Positions 34,279-44,888 of a DNA stretch of 64,000 nucleotides are shown here, piece by piece. The notes under the pieces were generated by a model. The model saw nothing but the letters and a program-made list of their open reading frames with translations. It did no database searches and had not been told where the DNA came from. Source of the stretch: Xanthostigma xanthostigma (lineage: Eukaryota; Arthropoda; Insecta; Raphidioptera; Raphidiidae); the NCBI GenBank assembly GCA_963575645.1, contig OY754468.1:558001-622000 (forward strand), written 5' to 3'. A program made the translations under genes and the position numbers. Position 1 is the first letter of the stretch, and every line of letters begins with the position of its first letter.

Positions 34279-35688
34279 TATTAACTTCGAATCAATTGCG
34301 AACATCTTCTTTGAAGAAATAATTAAATGTCCTACATTAAACATCTAGGATGCATAACAAATATCATTCAATTATTTTAAGAACGTAAAAAATGTCGGTA
34401 GCACGAATCGTTTTATCACATTTTTCTCTCCCCGGCGACCTTCTTCTGCCCCCCTCCCCTTCCTCGTTTCACCACCGACCAGTTAAGATACGAGAGTGAC
34501 GTTGAAATATTTCAAACGCATGCCAAATGAAAATAGAGACGTCTACAAGAGCTGCCGTCATTTGCAAATTGTCTTTTGTGTTCCATTAATAAAACTAGAT
34601 AGCTGACGCCACGAATTTTTACCTGCGTACTTAAAACATTTGAATTAATAAAAAAATAAGTTCAAAAATCAAAACCTGACTACTGAAAAGTATGAAAGCA
34701 GAAAATATTCTCATCTGAGGATAGCCGTGGTCATATGCCACCTATCCTTACGAAACATTACATTTTAACAGTAGATCATAAGCTCTAGGGCAAAGTGCAT
34801 TTTCAAATTAACCTTATTCCAAAAAAGATACGAATTATTTCATTGTGAAACATCTATAAAAATTTTCTTTCAAAACTATCACATTTTTAGCGAGGTATAA
34901 ATTTGTAACTTGCAGGTCGCTGGGATATATTATTGCGTGACGTTTCAAGATTACAAAAAATACGTACTGAAGTTTGCCTTCGGGTGGTTTTGAATCATTT
35001 TTCTTTATCAACCATTTTTAAAGGCCTTGTCAGAGTATCGATATTAAATCGGTCAAAGAAAGGATAAAATGCCGCGGGGTACATTTAAATAAATTTTCTT
35101 CACGCATCGGTGATCCTAGCTGGATATTTTTATAATGACGTTATATTTTAAAGATATTTATTAAAAACGATTCTTTACTGCAAATAGGCGAACACAGACG
35201 CTGCAAGATAATCTAACAAAAATAACTGAATGTAGCTTTTTCATACCATTTTTTGCTCATTTTCTTTTGTAAATTCGTTTGAAGAAATATATACAAGAAA
35301 TGTAAGTTATTTCAGAAAGAAAAACGACTGAAAATTTGCAACATTTATTTTATTAAATAATTTGATTAACCACAATCATTAATAAATGTAAATTCAATCA
35401 TTGAGCTTAAAAAAAATGGGCGGAGCGAAGCACAAAAATGCTTTTGTGTTCAGGAATTTGAATAAAAATTGTTTATTAAAATTAGAATCGTTTACCAGAA
35501 ATAAATTAATGTTTTTCTGTTATAAGAGTATAGAAGAAAGTTTTGGATAAAAATTCATGGCAAAGGATCAACTAAATTTTTTTAATTGATCTTTTGTCTC
35601 GGATTCTAATCCAAAACTTTGTCCAATAGTCTACAAGGATCACGATTGCTCTATTTAGAGTCAACCGTATATAAGAATACTAGCGGTC
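34279..35688. other. 1.4 kb with no gene seen
   Basis: Contains a short C-rich patch (34424-34475), otherwise AT-rich. The inverse words aaggatcaactaaattt and aattgatcttttgtc near 35565-35600 form a weak hairpin. No coding region. Confidence 0.5.
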
Positions 35689-35959
35689 CCGTCCGGTTTC
35701 ATCCGGGTGTAAAAGAACGAATGGGGAAGGGAGGAACATGAGTACACACATTCATCTTAGTTTACCGAGATGAATGTTGTGTCCAAATTTCATGATGATC
35801 GGAGTTACCGTTCAAAAGTTTTTGTCGATAAAAAGCAGTATTTAAACTTTTTTTAACTAATAATTTTTTTTAAATTAATTAAATAAAATTAAAATAAATT
35901 TAAATGTAAGCCTTAAAAGAAAGCAATGTAGAATACAAAAAAAAATAAAAATATTTTCG

Positions 35960-36026
35960 GCCAACGTGGGGCTCGAACCCACGACCCTGATTTTGACAAT
36001 CGCATGTTCTACCGATTTCACCACGT
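35960..36026 (-). tRNA. tRNA-like sequence in L3, anticodon position changed
   Basis: Same place and orientation as the Lys-like sequences in L1 and L2, with the same T-arm (GGGTCGTGGGTTCGAGCCCC). The anticodon loop reads TTGTCAA (GTC, Asp) instead of CTCTTAA and the 5' half is altered (GGTGAAATCGGTAG). A decayed copy. Confidence 0.45.
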
Positions 36027-36678
36027 GATGTTGTGTTCTCACAGCGCTAATATGAGTATATCTAGTTATGGTCCGGGGGCCAGCGACCTAATTAGGTCGT
36101 CCATTTCCGCGCGGCTGAAAAACTCGCAAAATGCTCAGACAGTAGTACCATATAGCATAGTGGCCGTCAGCTGCGCCAGTATCGGTGGAATAGCCTCCCA
36201 CGCACGGTTAAAAAGATAATATTTTTTATATCCAAATCTTTGACAAACGTCTGTTAGGTACATAGGTATCCATGACTACTTATCAAAAAACTGTTCGTTA
36301 TTAATTTTTCATTAAAATTCGATAATTCAAACTCCATTCTATTAGAAAGTAGATATTATACTAATTAATTTATATATTTTTTAGATTATTTCGAAACGTC
36401 ATCTAGTGAAATATTGATTTATAATTTATTATTTTTTGTCAATATAGGTATAGTCTGAAAAAAATTGGTCGATAATTTTATTTATTTGAATAATATTTTT
36501 TATCATTACCTATCGATTGAAAACTTGTCAAAAGATAGTTATTAATGATCTTTCATAAAAAAAAACGTCAGCTGGCTGTACGATGGTGGATGTTACGTCA
36601 GCTGATCATACGAACTTGACGAAATTAATATGAATTCAGTCATTCCCTATCACATGAAACTTTGTCAAAAGCTAGTTT

Positions 36679-36883
36679 TTATAAATAAAAAATCGCAGGA
36701 TTGTGGACAAATATTAGATTTATTAATTGTACGACGTTTCGTCTACAAAATTTAGACTTTTTCAAGTACAAGTTGAAAATAATTTTCAACTTGTACTTGA
36801 AAAAGTCTAAATTTTATAGACGAAACGTCGTACAATTAATAAATCTAATATTTGTCCACAATACTGCGATTTTTTATTTATAA
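36679..36883. repeat. 205-bp palindrome without loop
   Basis: Centred on 36781 (AGTTGAAAAT-a-ATTTTCAACT). Arms of about 102 bp include attgtacgacgtttcgtc and aaaaatcgcag/ctgcgattttt, with a few mismatches. A decayed relative sits at 59808-59950. It is nested in the 36062-37612 element. Confidence 0.88.
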
Positions 36884-37257
36884 TTATCTCGATGGACACG
36901 ATATCTAATATAGCTAGTTTTTATAATATTTAAAATAAATAAAATCGTCAGCTGCTTGTATATTGGGGGAAAGATTGTCAGCTGATACAAAAAAGGGTGT
37001 GGTAGAAGAGAAAGTTGGGAACGTCGATATTTTGGCGGTAAAGCTGTAAAGCGTCGATAGCAATCGCTATGATACAGTTGAAAATCATTAGGTTGTTCAG
37101 GAAGTATTACATCTCTTGCTGCTAAATTATATTTTTTTCGAATAGTGAGTATATTACGGCACTTGCACAAATCTTCGTTGATTAATTTTAACGTTGAACT
37201 TTTCTTTTGACAAAATACACAAAAATTCCAGCCAATTGGGTGACGGGACCACTTCAA
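36874..37257 (-). CDS. Cys-rich N-terminal fragment of a transposon-borne protein
   Basis: 127-residue frame. The N-terminal part has C-x2-C (CVFC), CRNI, and YHSDCYRRFTALPPKYRR, an arrangement seen at the start of many repeat-borne insect proteins of unknown function. After about residue 75 the sequence loses family character and runs into the palindrome, so only the first exon or a truncated piece is left. On the minus strand it lies inside the long-TIR element, whose other copy at 43190 keeps only the FxxKNSSQLG-like upstream part. Function not assigned. Confidence 0.55.
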   Translation of the reverse strand: MKWSRHPIGWNFCVFCQKKSSTLKLINEDLCKCRNILTIRKKYNLAARDVILPEQPNDFQLYHSDCYRRFTALPPKYRRSQLSLLPHPFLYQLTIFPPIYKQLTILFILNIIKTSYIRYRVHRDNYK

Positions 37258-37779
37258 AAATGTTGACTTTTTATTATATTAAAGAATTTCTGATACCGCG
37301 CGGGTAATGGATCGTATTCAATATGATATTTGCTATTCGTTACCATGGTTAGCTACATAATTATGTTTCACGTCATGTAAAAATTAATCTAAGCATGCCG
37401 AACTAGTTTATTTCTGACAGATTTATAAAACAAAAGAGCGGCTGATTTTTTTATTTTCAAAATATTTCCGAAGCTATAAAGCTACCTATTCCCCCGATAG
37501 TGCCGCAGCTGACGGCCACGATGCTACATAGTCCAACTGTCTAAAGCTTTTTACGAGTCTTTGAGGCATGCGGAAATTGGTAAGAAAAACCTGTTACTGG
37601 CCTCCGGACTATTAGTGCTCCGCTCCTAATGGTCGTAGCGTAATATTATATAGCCTATAGCCTTCCTGGATAAATGGGCTATCCAACAAAAAAAAAATTT
37701 TTCAATTTGAACCAGTAGTTCTTGAGATTAGCGTGTTCAAACAAACAAACTCTTCAGCTTTATATATTAGTATAGATAT

Positions 37780-38540
37780 AACGATTTATTATTCTATTTA
37801 TTTTTACAAGAAAGTTTTGTTAATAATAATTTTTGTTCTTGACTTTATAGTTTCGAAAATATTCTGAAAAAAAATCGCCTCTTCTTTTTTTCTGTAATCC
37901 GCTCAACCGTTTGACAACCAGACGCACGATCTATTTCTAAAAATAGTGTTATTGGATTCGGGGGACCTCAAAACGAAAAAATATTGTAAAATTTTGAAAA
38001 GTGTTTTTTGACATCTTTTGTGTGTCACAAGAAATGTAGTTAAACCTGGCATTGAAAGTACTGAGATAAATCGACGAACAAATAATAAATTTATGAAATG
38101 ACAGCCACGTACCTATCGAAAGATGATTCAGTTCAAAGTAGAAAGTTGTTGTAGAACGTTTATCCTTATGCGAATATTCCCAGTTGACTACTTTATAAAA
38201 AATATAAAATAGTCTAACAAAATGTTCAACGTTTTATTTTTATTATTTCCGGGATTTTTAACAGTATGAAAGGAAAAATAAATTTGGTTTATTTTCGCAG
38301 GTATGAGAAAATCATTTCTTTTAGACAAAGTATTTTATTTTTGTCAAGAAATCAAAAAATAACTCGATTAACGAAATAAATCCGAACTTGAAAATAAAAA
38401 CCAATTTTGTTATTTTACCACTATTTTCGCTTGTTTTTCATATCCAAAAGAAGATCGTCCAGGACATAGGTAGTGTTACTTTTTTTTAGAGCTTTCTGGA
38501 AAACGGTTTCGACTCAATTTGAAAATATTTGTATATAAAA
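37780..38540. other. 0.76 kb with no gene seen
   Basis: Contains ggattcgggggacctcaaaacg (near 37954), a word shared with 43756, so part of it is a repeat. Otherwise AT-rich. Confidence 0.5.
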
Positions 38541-39058
38541 GGTGGCACTTCACATGGCTATTTGTGTTCGCTATTGGGTGTTTGTTGTATTTGGCAAAAT
38601 ACATGACGTTCAAGACAAACATGCAAATAGAGGCAAATACGACCATCCACACTCGGCAGTCAAATAGCAAACACACAAACATTTGGCAGCAGAACGCAAG
38701 GTTCAAAATTCCAGAAATTTTAGCACTGTTTCATTGTCCCAATTCATTTTCAATAGTAATTGTTCCAGTTCTCGCTCACAGCACAGACACAAAAATACTG
38801 CACGTCCGTACAGGTTCACGGCGTGTGCGCTTCTGAATATAGCCATTGTGTGGACGGTTTATTTGCCGTATTTGCCTATTTGACTCCTTTGATGTGCCTC
38901 GAAAAACCGACAAGCGCACGGTAACGCGTATTTGGTATTGGCCTTATTTGTCAAATAGGCAAATAAGGCCAACACTGTCAAATAGACCCTCCACACTTGG
39001 TAATTGTTTGCCAAATATGCCAAATACACAAATACAAATAGCCATGTGAAGTGCCGGC
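38541..39058. mobile_element. 518-bp MITE with GGCACTTCACATGGCTATTTG ends
   Basis: The left end TGGCACTTCACATGGC (38543) and right end GCCATGTGAAGTGCCG (39041-39056) are inverted repeats. The interior has many CAAATAGGCAAAT/TATTTG words, including a short palindrome at 38940-38970 (ggccttattt...aaataaggcc). It lies about 420 bp upstream of the kinase start codon, so it may affect its promoter. Overlapping 60-100-residue frames inside it are chance. Confidence 0.82.
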
Positions 39059-39479
39059 ATTAGAACATGATCTGTTGCGTATAGACGCTCTGATGACTTA
39101 ATCTGCCATATCTTTCGAAAGTCGTAAATTTCAATTTATTAAATGAGCTAAAGTGCAGTGAATCAAGTGTCCCTTTTGTTGAGTTGCAATCGTCGAAAAT
39201 AAAATTTTAAAAGGTAAGTATAAAGTTTGATAAATTACGAACGCTGACACATGTTCACATAAATCTGTGAATCGGCCTTTTTTTTCTACACGACTAAAAG
39301 ATACCAAGGTCGTGCAACTGAACTATGATCATTTTATGTAACGTCATTTCAGATTTTTTTTACAATAAATTTCTGGTTTAAAAATTATTTCCTATTTGAG
39401 TTTTAAAGCGTCAGTGTGTATAATTTTTTCGAGCACAAAATATTTTTTTTCATTCTAAATTTTATTTATAAATATCACA
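39059..39479 (+). promoter_or_regulatory. Upstream region of the kinase gene
   Basis: 420 bases between the MITE and the start codon. They hold donor- and acceptor-like sites (39213, 39350) but no clear TATA box; several AT-rich words are present. No specific regulator can be named. Confidence 0.3.
39214..39350 (+). other. Possible 5'UTR intron of the kinase gene
   Basis: A strong donor-like sequence (AAAAG|gtaagtata) occurs at 39213/39214, and a pyrimidine-rich acceptor-like sequence (catttcag) ends at 39350. If both are used, transcription starts upstream of 39213 and the gene has a non-coding first exon. No transcript evidence is available here. Confidence 0.25.
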
Positions 39480-39482
39480 ATG
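39480..39482 (+). CDS. Proposed exon 1 coding part of the kinase gene (start codon only)
   Basis: The sequence cacaATG|gtaagt places a start codon directly before a consensus 5' splice site. Joining it in phase 0 to the acceptor tttttacag|GAC at 41197 gives a 315-residue protein starting M-D-S-G-P. The intron would be 39483-41196 (1714 bp, GT...AG). The exon's 5' end is not fixed: a possible acceptor (catttcag at 39343-39350) would make an exon of 39351-39482. This is inferred from sequence signals alone; another upstream exon could be used instead. Confidence 0.55.
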
Positions 39483-40501
39483 GTAAGTTTTTTGACTATT
39501 CTGTATAATGACACTATTTTTGGTTTAAATTGTGATTCGCAAAAACATTTATTTTTGATTAATATTATAACAGTTTTAAACAATAAAATATATTGTATAA
39601 CTTAATATTACGTACCTACTTTAAAAAAAAAATTGAAATTGTAAAAGGGTGAATCTAAGATTTATTGTATTTATTTTAATAATTTAGTTCATGTGAAATT
39701 CCGCACCTGACTTTGAATCCATTTTAAACGCTTTTCTTTGTTCTTTAAATTTTTGCATTATAGGGAATCAATTAGGATAATTTTAAATAAACTTTACTAG
39801 ACACTATGTGACGGGTTTTATAGGACATTTAAAGTTAGACTGGGGATGAATTCATTGAATAATAAAATGGCGGTTTATATATATTATTTAACATTTTTTG
39901 AGTTCACAATAATTTTTACTATGTTTTTTCAAAGTATAAATGAGATAGTATAGATTTTTGTGATTAAAAAAAATGATGAATATTATTTTTGGAGTAGTTT
40001 GCGTCAGTAAAGACCATCTACAGTCAGGACTTTTTGCGGGCCCAATGTCATTTCATATTGTTAACTTATAATTTTCAATTTTGATTTCATTTATTACTTA
40101 AATCATGTTCTTCCAATTTTCAAAATAAAAACAGGGAACTTTCAACTTCCTATAATAATACGTTACCTCGCCCTGTCAGAATTGTATCAAATTTTAATTT
40201 AAGTATTAAATTAATCGACTTCATATTTCATTGAAAACGTGAAAACTCATTGCAATGAAAACTAACCAAATTATCAAAAAATATGAAACTGAAAATGTAA
40301 TCGTTTTCTAGATTTTCAGTTGGTTTTGAAAAATAATACATTGATCTCAATAAAACTGACTATTGTTACGCGGGGCTCATACAATCCTGTAGTAGGTTGT
40401 TGCTTTTCTGCATCAAAAATCAGTTCATATAATTTTTGTTACAGTTTAGGAAATGTGTATTTTTATTAAGAATTAATGCTGCTATTTATTTCAATTATTT
40501 T

Positions 40502-41172
40502 TTGACGTGATAACGTCTTATAAATTGATGAATCACCAATATTATAAATTGATAAAACACCGGCTGCATGTACGAAAAAGTGTAACGTAACGTTCCTAAC
40601 GTTCGTAACGCGTAACGCATAACGCATAACGCGTAACGTTCCGCCTGACCCTGTGCGTGCTTTTTGCTAATTTCTCGCTCAATTTAAATCAGATCGGTTT
40701 GAAACCAGTCTTAAACGAAAGAGGAGAACATTTTACATAGATTTCGTATAACAGAATTTGCCTAAACAGTTTTTTTATACAAATTTATATAGAAAAATAT
40801 TTTATACAAATTTATATAGAAAAATAGCTGTATAAATGCAATGTTGTCTAATGCATGGCGCGTACATGGAAATTAGAAGCAAACGTATGTCTTGTCTTAA
40901 CATGAAAACGGCTGCATTTCTAATGTTTAATTCAATTTTTTGACATTAGTATATTGTGAAATGCAACGCCTTCTAAGTTAAGTATTGGAATAACTAATTA
41001 TTATTAGAACATAATACTTTGACAGTTGCAAACGTCACTTTTGACATTTCTTATCATTCCGACACCAAAGATAAGCGGATTAAAACCAAATTTTGGGAGG
41101 TTTAGGTTATGTATTACGGAATACGTTATCACGTAAAACTATCGTCCGTAAACCGACTTTACAGACAACCAA
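40502..41172 (-). mobile_element. Family M1 copy G, inside the kinase intron
   Basis: Complete 671-bp copy in antisense orientation to the kinase gene. Its outer end is 24 bases from coding exon 2, and only the T-rich acceptor tract lies between. It shares a 31-base internal duplication (around 40775-40830) with copy I, so G and I belong to one subfamily. Its own end contains ttttacag-like sequence (AG at 41163-41164) that could act as a cryptic acceptor. Confidence 0.92.
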
Positions 41173-41196
41173 TTTTTTTTTCTTAAATTTTTACAG

Positions 41197-42141
41197 GACT
41201 CTGGTCCTAGCAGTTATATAGACGATAGTTATCCGTCGTCGGAATCGCCTCTACCGGAAGTCGCGGATTACATTATAGAAGAGAATTTTCTTGTCGGACG
41301 ATTCGGTGTCTACTATAGAGCGAAAATTGCCGAAACTAACGAATTATTTTTATTGAAAATATTCGACGAATCACTTTTAGAATCGGATAATCGTAATAAC
41401 TTCACTAAAGAGTGTGAAATAATGAAATCGATTGCACACGACAACATATGTCGATTATTAAATACAATCGAAGAGCCGGACAGAACAATAATGGTGTTTG
41501 AATATTGCGACCAAACCCTTCGTAAATATTTGGACAGTTTGCATAGCGAAACCGTTGCTCCGGACGTGGTTCAGCAAATAATGCTTCAGTTCTTGCAGGG
41601 TTTGGAATACCTTCACAACAACGAATACATGCATCGCGACCTGAAACCGGAAACGATCTTCATCCTCAACAACGGCGAGGTGAAGATTGGCGATTTCGGA
41701 ACGGCAATTAAAGCCACGCTTGTCGCGGACGAGCCACAAATAAATTCGATAACTTATCGGCCGCCGGATATTTTGATGGGCGCGCGAGAATACGACAACA
41801 AATGCGACATGTGGATGACCGGCGTTCTTCTTGCGGAGATGACCAGATCTGGTAAGCCGTTGTTCAACGCAATCAACACCGAGGAACAAATCAATTTGAT
41901 AGTTGAAACACTCGGAACGCCGACGGTGTCAGAGTATCCTGCCATGAGGATACACCAGACGAGGAGAGTCATCAAGCAGGTCAAGGCCAATCCGGATTGG
42001 GCTGCGCTCTTGCCAGAACTTTCGGAAAAAGGAAGGGAGTTGGCCCAACAACTGATCGTCATTAATCCGGATAGAAGAATATCTGCTACCGAAGCGCTGG
42101 CGCATCAATATTTTAAGGACAGTCCTGTCTTACAAACATAG
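41197..42141 (+). CDS. CDK5-like serine/threonine kinase, main coding exon (exon 2)
   Basis: This exon encodes residues 2-315 of a CMGC-group protein kinase, and the whole domain is present. Residue numbers assume ATG 39480-39482 is joined to GAC at 41197. Visible motifs: degenerate glycine loop G35-R-F-G38, ATP-site Lys55 (LLKIF), alpha-C Glu73, hinge VFEYCDQ (101-107), HRD 147-149, DFG 167-169, YRPPD 188-192, then DMW and a C-lobe ending in RISATEALAHQYF. VFEYCDQ, YRPPD and the C-lobe resemble CDK5 (usual length about 292). Oddities: the catalytic-loop Asn is Thr154 (HRDLKPET), the cyclin-binding PSSALRE helix is not recognisable, and the activation loop has no clear phosphosite. Mg2+ binding and activity may therefore be weak. 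There is no ATG upstream in the exon before Met77, and stops lie upstream in frame at 41134 and 41146, so splicing from an upstream exon is needed. The stop is TAG at 42139. Kinase fold is certain; CDK5 origin is likely. Confidence 0.93.
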   Translation, partial: DSGPSSYIDDSYPSSESPLPEVADYIIEENFLVGRFGVYYRAKIAETNELFLLKIFDESLLESDNRNNFTKECEIMKSIAHDNICRLLNTIEEPDRTIMVFEYCDQTLRKYLDSLHSETVAPDVVQQIMLQFLQGLEYLHNNEYMHRDLKPETIFILNNGEVKIGDFGTAIKATLVADEPQINSITYRPPDILMGAREYDNKCDMWMTGVLLAEMTRSGKPLFNAINTEEQINLIVETLGTPTVSEYPAMRIHQTRRVIKQVKANPDWAALLPELSEKGRELAQQLIVINPDRRISATEALAHQYFKDSPVLQT

Positions 42142-43189
42142 ATTAAGAAATTTGATGGTGTTAAAAATGACCTCTTGTAGTTTTAAAGTTGTTTTTAGAT
42201 TAGTATATTTTTTTAGTGTATACCTATCATAAATCTGTAAAAATAATAATGAATTCTTATATCATGAAAAAAAATTGAAAATTTGTATGTGTGTTGTCAA
42301 GTTTTAAATTATTATTTGAAAATTTTAAATTTATATTCTAAAATAAATAACTGCAAATAAAAATGAATATAACGGGATTTTCTACAACACGTTGGATTTG
42401 TGTATTTTCAACTATCACATTAAATAATAAAAATCTGTTAATATAATATTGTTTTTGGTTGGTTCCATTTTATTCCTATTTTCTATAAATTTCTGATATT
42501 TTTCCCGTTATATTTTGGCAAGACATATTTCTTCATAAGAACGAAATAGTAGAATTTTGAAACGATTACCTTTGGACTTTTTCGGATAAGCTCACGTAAT
42601 CGTCTCGTAATATAATTTAAACTATTTGTGCTCAGTATTGAGACAATTAAATAAATAAATTTTAATAAAACTAATAAACAATTTAAAATATTTATTTTGG
42701 ATGTTTTATTATAAAATTGTTGTGAACAAGATATCTTAGAATGTACACACAGAAAATTTCTGATATCTTAATGTGATTGGAATTGACAAAGTGAAAAATA
42801 ATCAATTAAACGACACATTCAAAAAGAAATTTGGATCGGCAGATCACCAAGTACTCCAAATTCTCCCTGATGTGGTTTAAAGGAAATATTTCAACACTTT
42901 TTCACAGCTTATTTTTATACATTCTATTTCAACCTTTTAAAACCTACTGCCTTTTTTCAGACAAAAAACAAATTTTTTTCTTTATTTCACTGCGTCGTTC
43001 AACATGCCAAAACCAAAATTGACACGCGCCGTGACAAAACAAATAGACAAGTATAGTAAATACCCAATTCTAATTATTACCTCTAAACTACGTACAATGT
43101 AATCTAAAAGTTTTGAATCGTTACAATTTGCTTTGGCGCGTGCTCATTCTCGCATAGAGCCTTTTGTATCTGAGCGCATCTTTAAATTA
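42142..43189. other. Kinase 3' flank, no gene seen
   Basis: AT-rich, with poly(A) signals near 42342-42361. A 63-residue frame at 42831-43022 is AT-driven. Confidence 0.5.
42342..42361 (+). terminator. Polyadenylation signals of the kinase gene
   Basis: Two AATAAA hexamers (42342-42347 and 42356-42361) lie 201-215 bases after the stop codon, in AT-rich sequence. They are the first plausible poly(A) signals downstream of the coding exon. Confidence 0.5.
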
Positions 43190-43450
43190 AAAATTCCAGC
43201 CAATTGGGCGACGGGACCATTCCAACTTCAAAAATGTTGACATTTGATATATTATAGTATAATAAAGAAAATAAAATTTCTGATATCGCGTGAGGTGACG
43301 CGGGTAATGGCTAGTATTCAATATGATATTAACTATTCGTTGACACGCTTATCTACATAATATGTTCCACGTCATGTAAAAATTAATCAAAGCATACCTT
43401 ACTAGTTTATTTCTGACAGATCCATAAAACAAAAGAGCGGCTGATTTTTT
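43190..43450. repeat. Partial copy of the 36062-37612 element
   Basis: From aaattccagccaattgggcgacggg to aacaaaagagcggctgatttttt the sequence follows 37225-37480 with small indels. The ORF downstream is missing. Confidence 0.75.
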
Positions 43451-43549
43451 TCTTATTTTCAAAATATTTCCGAAACTATAAAGTTTAGAAAAAATTTTTT
43501 TTAGCAAAACTTTCTTGAAAAAATAAATAAAATAATAAGCTGTTATGAA

Positions 43550-43700
43550 AAGTATACCATTGTTATATAAAAAACACCGTTATAGCATATATCTCTTCCG
43601 CCGATTTTCCCAAAAAACAATAGGGCTCTTCATATTTGCATACCTATTAAACATCCTCCCAAAATTTGGTTTCAATCCGCTCATCCTTTTGACCTGTATC
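43550..43700 (+). repeat. Fragment of the M1 long-form core
   Basis: The stretch ttatataaaaaacaccgtt through cctcccaaaatttggtttcaatccgct matches the inner part of copies A and D, without either M1 end. This core therefore also exists outside complete M1 elements, inside a repeat that continues with ggattcgggg(a)(g/c)ctcaaaacg at 43756. A similar downstream sequence occurs at 37951-38010. Confidence 0.7.
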
Positions 43701-43810
43701 GTGTTCACAAATAGACTAACAGACGCACAGAGTTTTTTCAAAAATATGTTTTTTTGGATTCGGGGGATCTCAAAACGGAAAGATTATGTAAAATTTTTGA
43801 AAAGTGATCT

Positions 43811-44456
43811 TTGACCTAAACTGGTACCGTTCCCTACTTGTGGGTTGGAATGGTAAAAAAACTTCCATGTGTTTGTTAGTTCCCATCTCAATCGCTACCT
43901 TTAGAAACGGCTACCAGGAACACTTCCGTTGCGTTATTTCTATATCCGCTTGCAATCGCTGCGACTAAAGAAGTTTCGTTGGCCCAATTTTCGAGACAGC
44001 CCGTACAGAGACATAAATTAGGAAGAATTAAAGCCAATGTAAGCGGAGCGTTAATATATAACCGACTATACACTAACAAGATACCGCAAAGTTTCAACTT
44101 CAACGCGATTCAACTGCAGTGCGGATTGAGTTTTGCTTTTGTGTCACTCGGTGCTTGTTCACTGTAAAACTAGGGATGGAGAAACTTCTTTAGGCGAGTT
44201 TTGTGAATTTCACGAAAGGACAACTCCGTGAGTTGCCGTCACATAGTAGGTATAACCGAAGTACATACATGTATAGCGTATTCATTCTGAGAGCCGGAAA
44301 TAGCCGAAGCACAATACGCGCCAGCGATCTTAAAGGTTCGGAAGTTAGTCACAAACAGCGTCGCAAAGGCCGTAGAGACTCTCACTACCTCCCAGCCACC
44401 TGCACGGAACGTGCGCTCGTCAGTGATTGGCCGTGATCGCTCGTTGCTTTTGTCAC
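43811..44456. other. 0.65 kb with no gene seen
   Basis: Moderate GC content. Frames of 60-77 residues on both strands overlap (43888-44436) and show no domain. Unclassified. Confidence 0.4.
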
Positions 44457-44617
44457 TTGTCGCTTTCCTGCTTTAAAGTACAGTACGCTATTGTCAAGTA
44501 GTTATTGTTATTTTAGTTTTGTTGAGTTGCGAGTTTGTAGTTTTTCAACGGACTGTACAAGCGCAAGCCCGCATTCGCATCTAACTTGCGAGCCTTTTAG
44601 ATTCGTGGCGCGTATAA
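44457..44617. repeat. Unclassified repeat, copy 2 of 2
   Basis: Second copy of the segment at 9462-9627, with the same order of motifs (cgctttcctgctttaaagta, then caagcgcaagcccgcattcg, then agccttttagattcg) and a short extra gcgagtttg. Confidence 0.7.
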
Positions 44618-44888
44618 TCTTTTCGGTTTCTCGACTATGAATACTCCTTGCCGCTAACAATATATTATGTATTGTTTACATGCTTTACTTCAACCGCACG
44701 TTGAGATTACACGCACACTATTTTTTTACTTGCATTTCCGTGTTGATAACTTAGAACAGACGAAAGAGGACAGCTTGGTGTATCGGTTACCGTACTTGCT
44801 TTTGAATCAAAATGCAAAACCCCGCCTTCGCTTATGGATGGTTTATGATGTAATTAGATGCTATTGATCTGCTTTTAGTTTGTTATAC

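Larger units (their letters stand above)
36062..37612 (-). mobile_element. 1.55-kb DNA transposon with 120-140-bp terminal inverted repeats
   Basis: The left end GGTCCGGGGGCCAGCGAC...atagtggccgtcagctgcg (36062-36200) is matched inverted by the right end (37490-37612, ...gccgcagctgacggccac...ctggcctccggac). Inside are a palindrome (36679-36883) and a zinc-finger-like ORF on the minus strand. It inserted into L3. A partial relative, matching 37225-37480, lies at 43190-43450. The superfamily is not recognised. Confidence 0.75.
35689..37779. mobile_element. Family L repeat, copy L3, split by a 1.55-kb transposon
   Basis: The 5' part (from ACTAGCGGTCCCGTCCGG) and tRNA-like segment are at 35689-36061. 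The 3' part (gctccgctcctaatggtcgt to ttagtatagat) is at 37613-37779. The DNA between is the long-TIR element at 36062-37612. Confidence 0.78.

Noticed and set aside
38519-39049. Overlapping 67-105-residue frames on both strands
   Set aside because: They lie in the 38541-39058 MITE and arise from its CAAATA/TATTTG words.
41458-41889. 143-residue minus-strand frame opposite the kinase (also 41754-42062)
   Set aside because: Antisense shadows of the GC-richer kinase coding exon; no domain.
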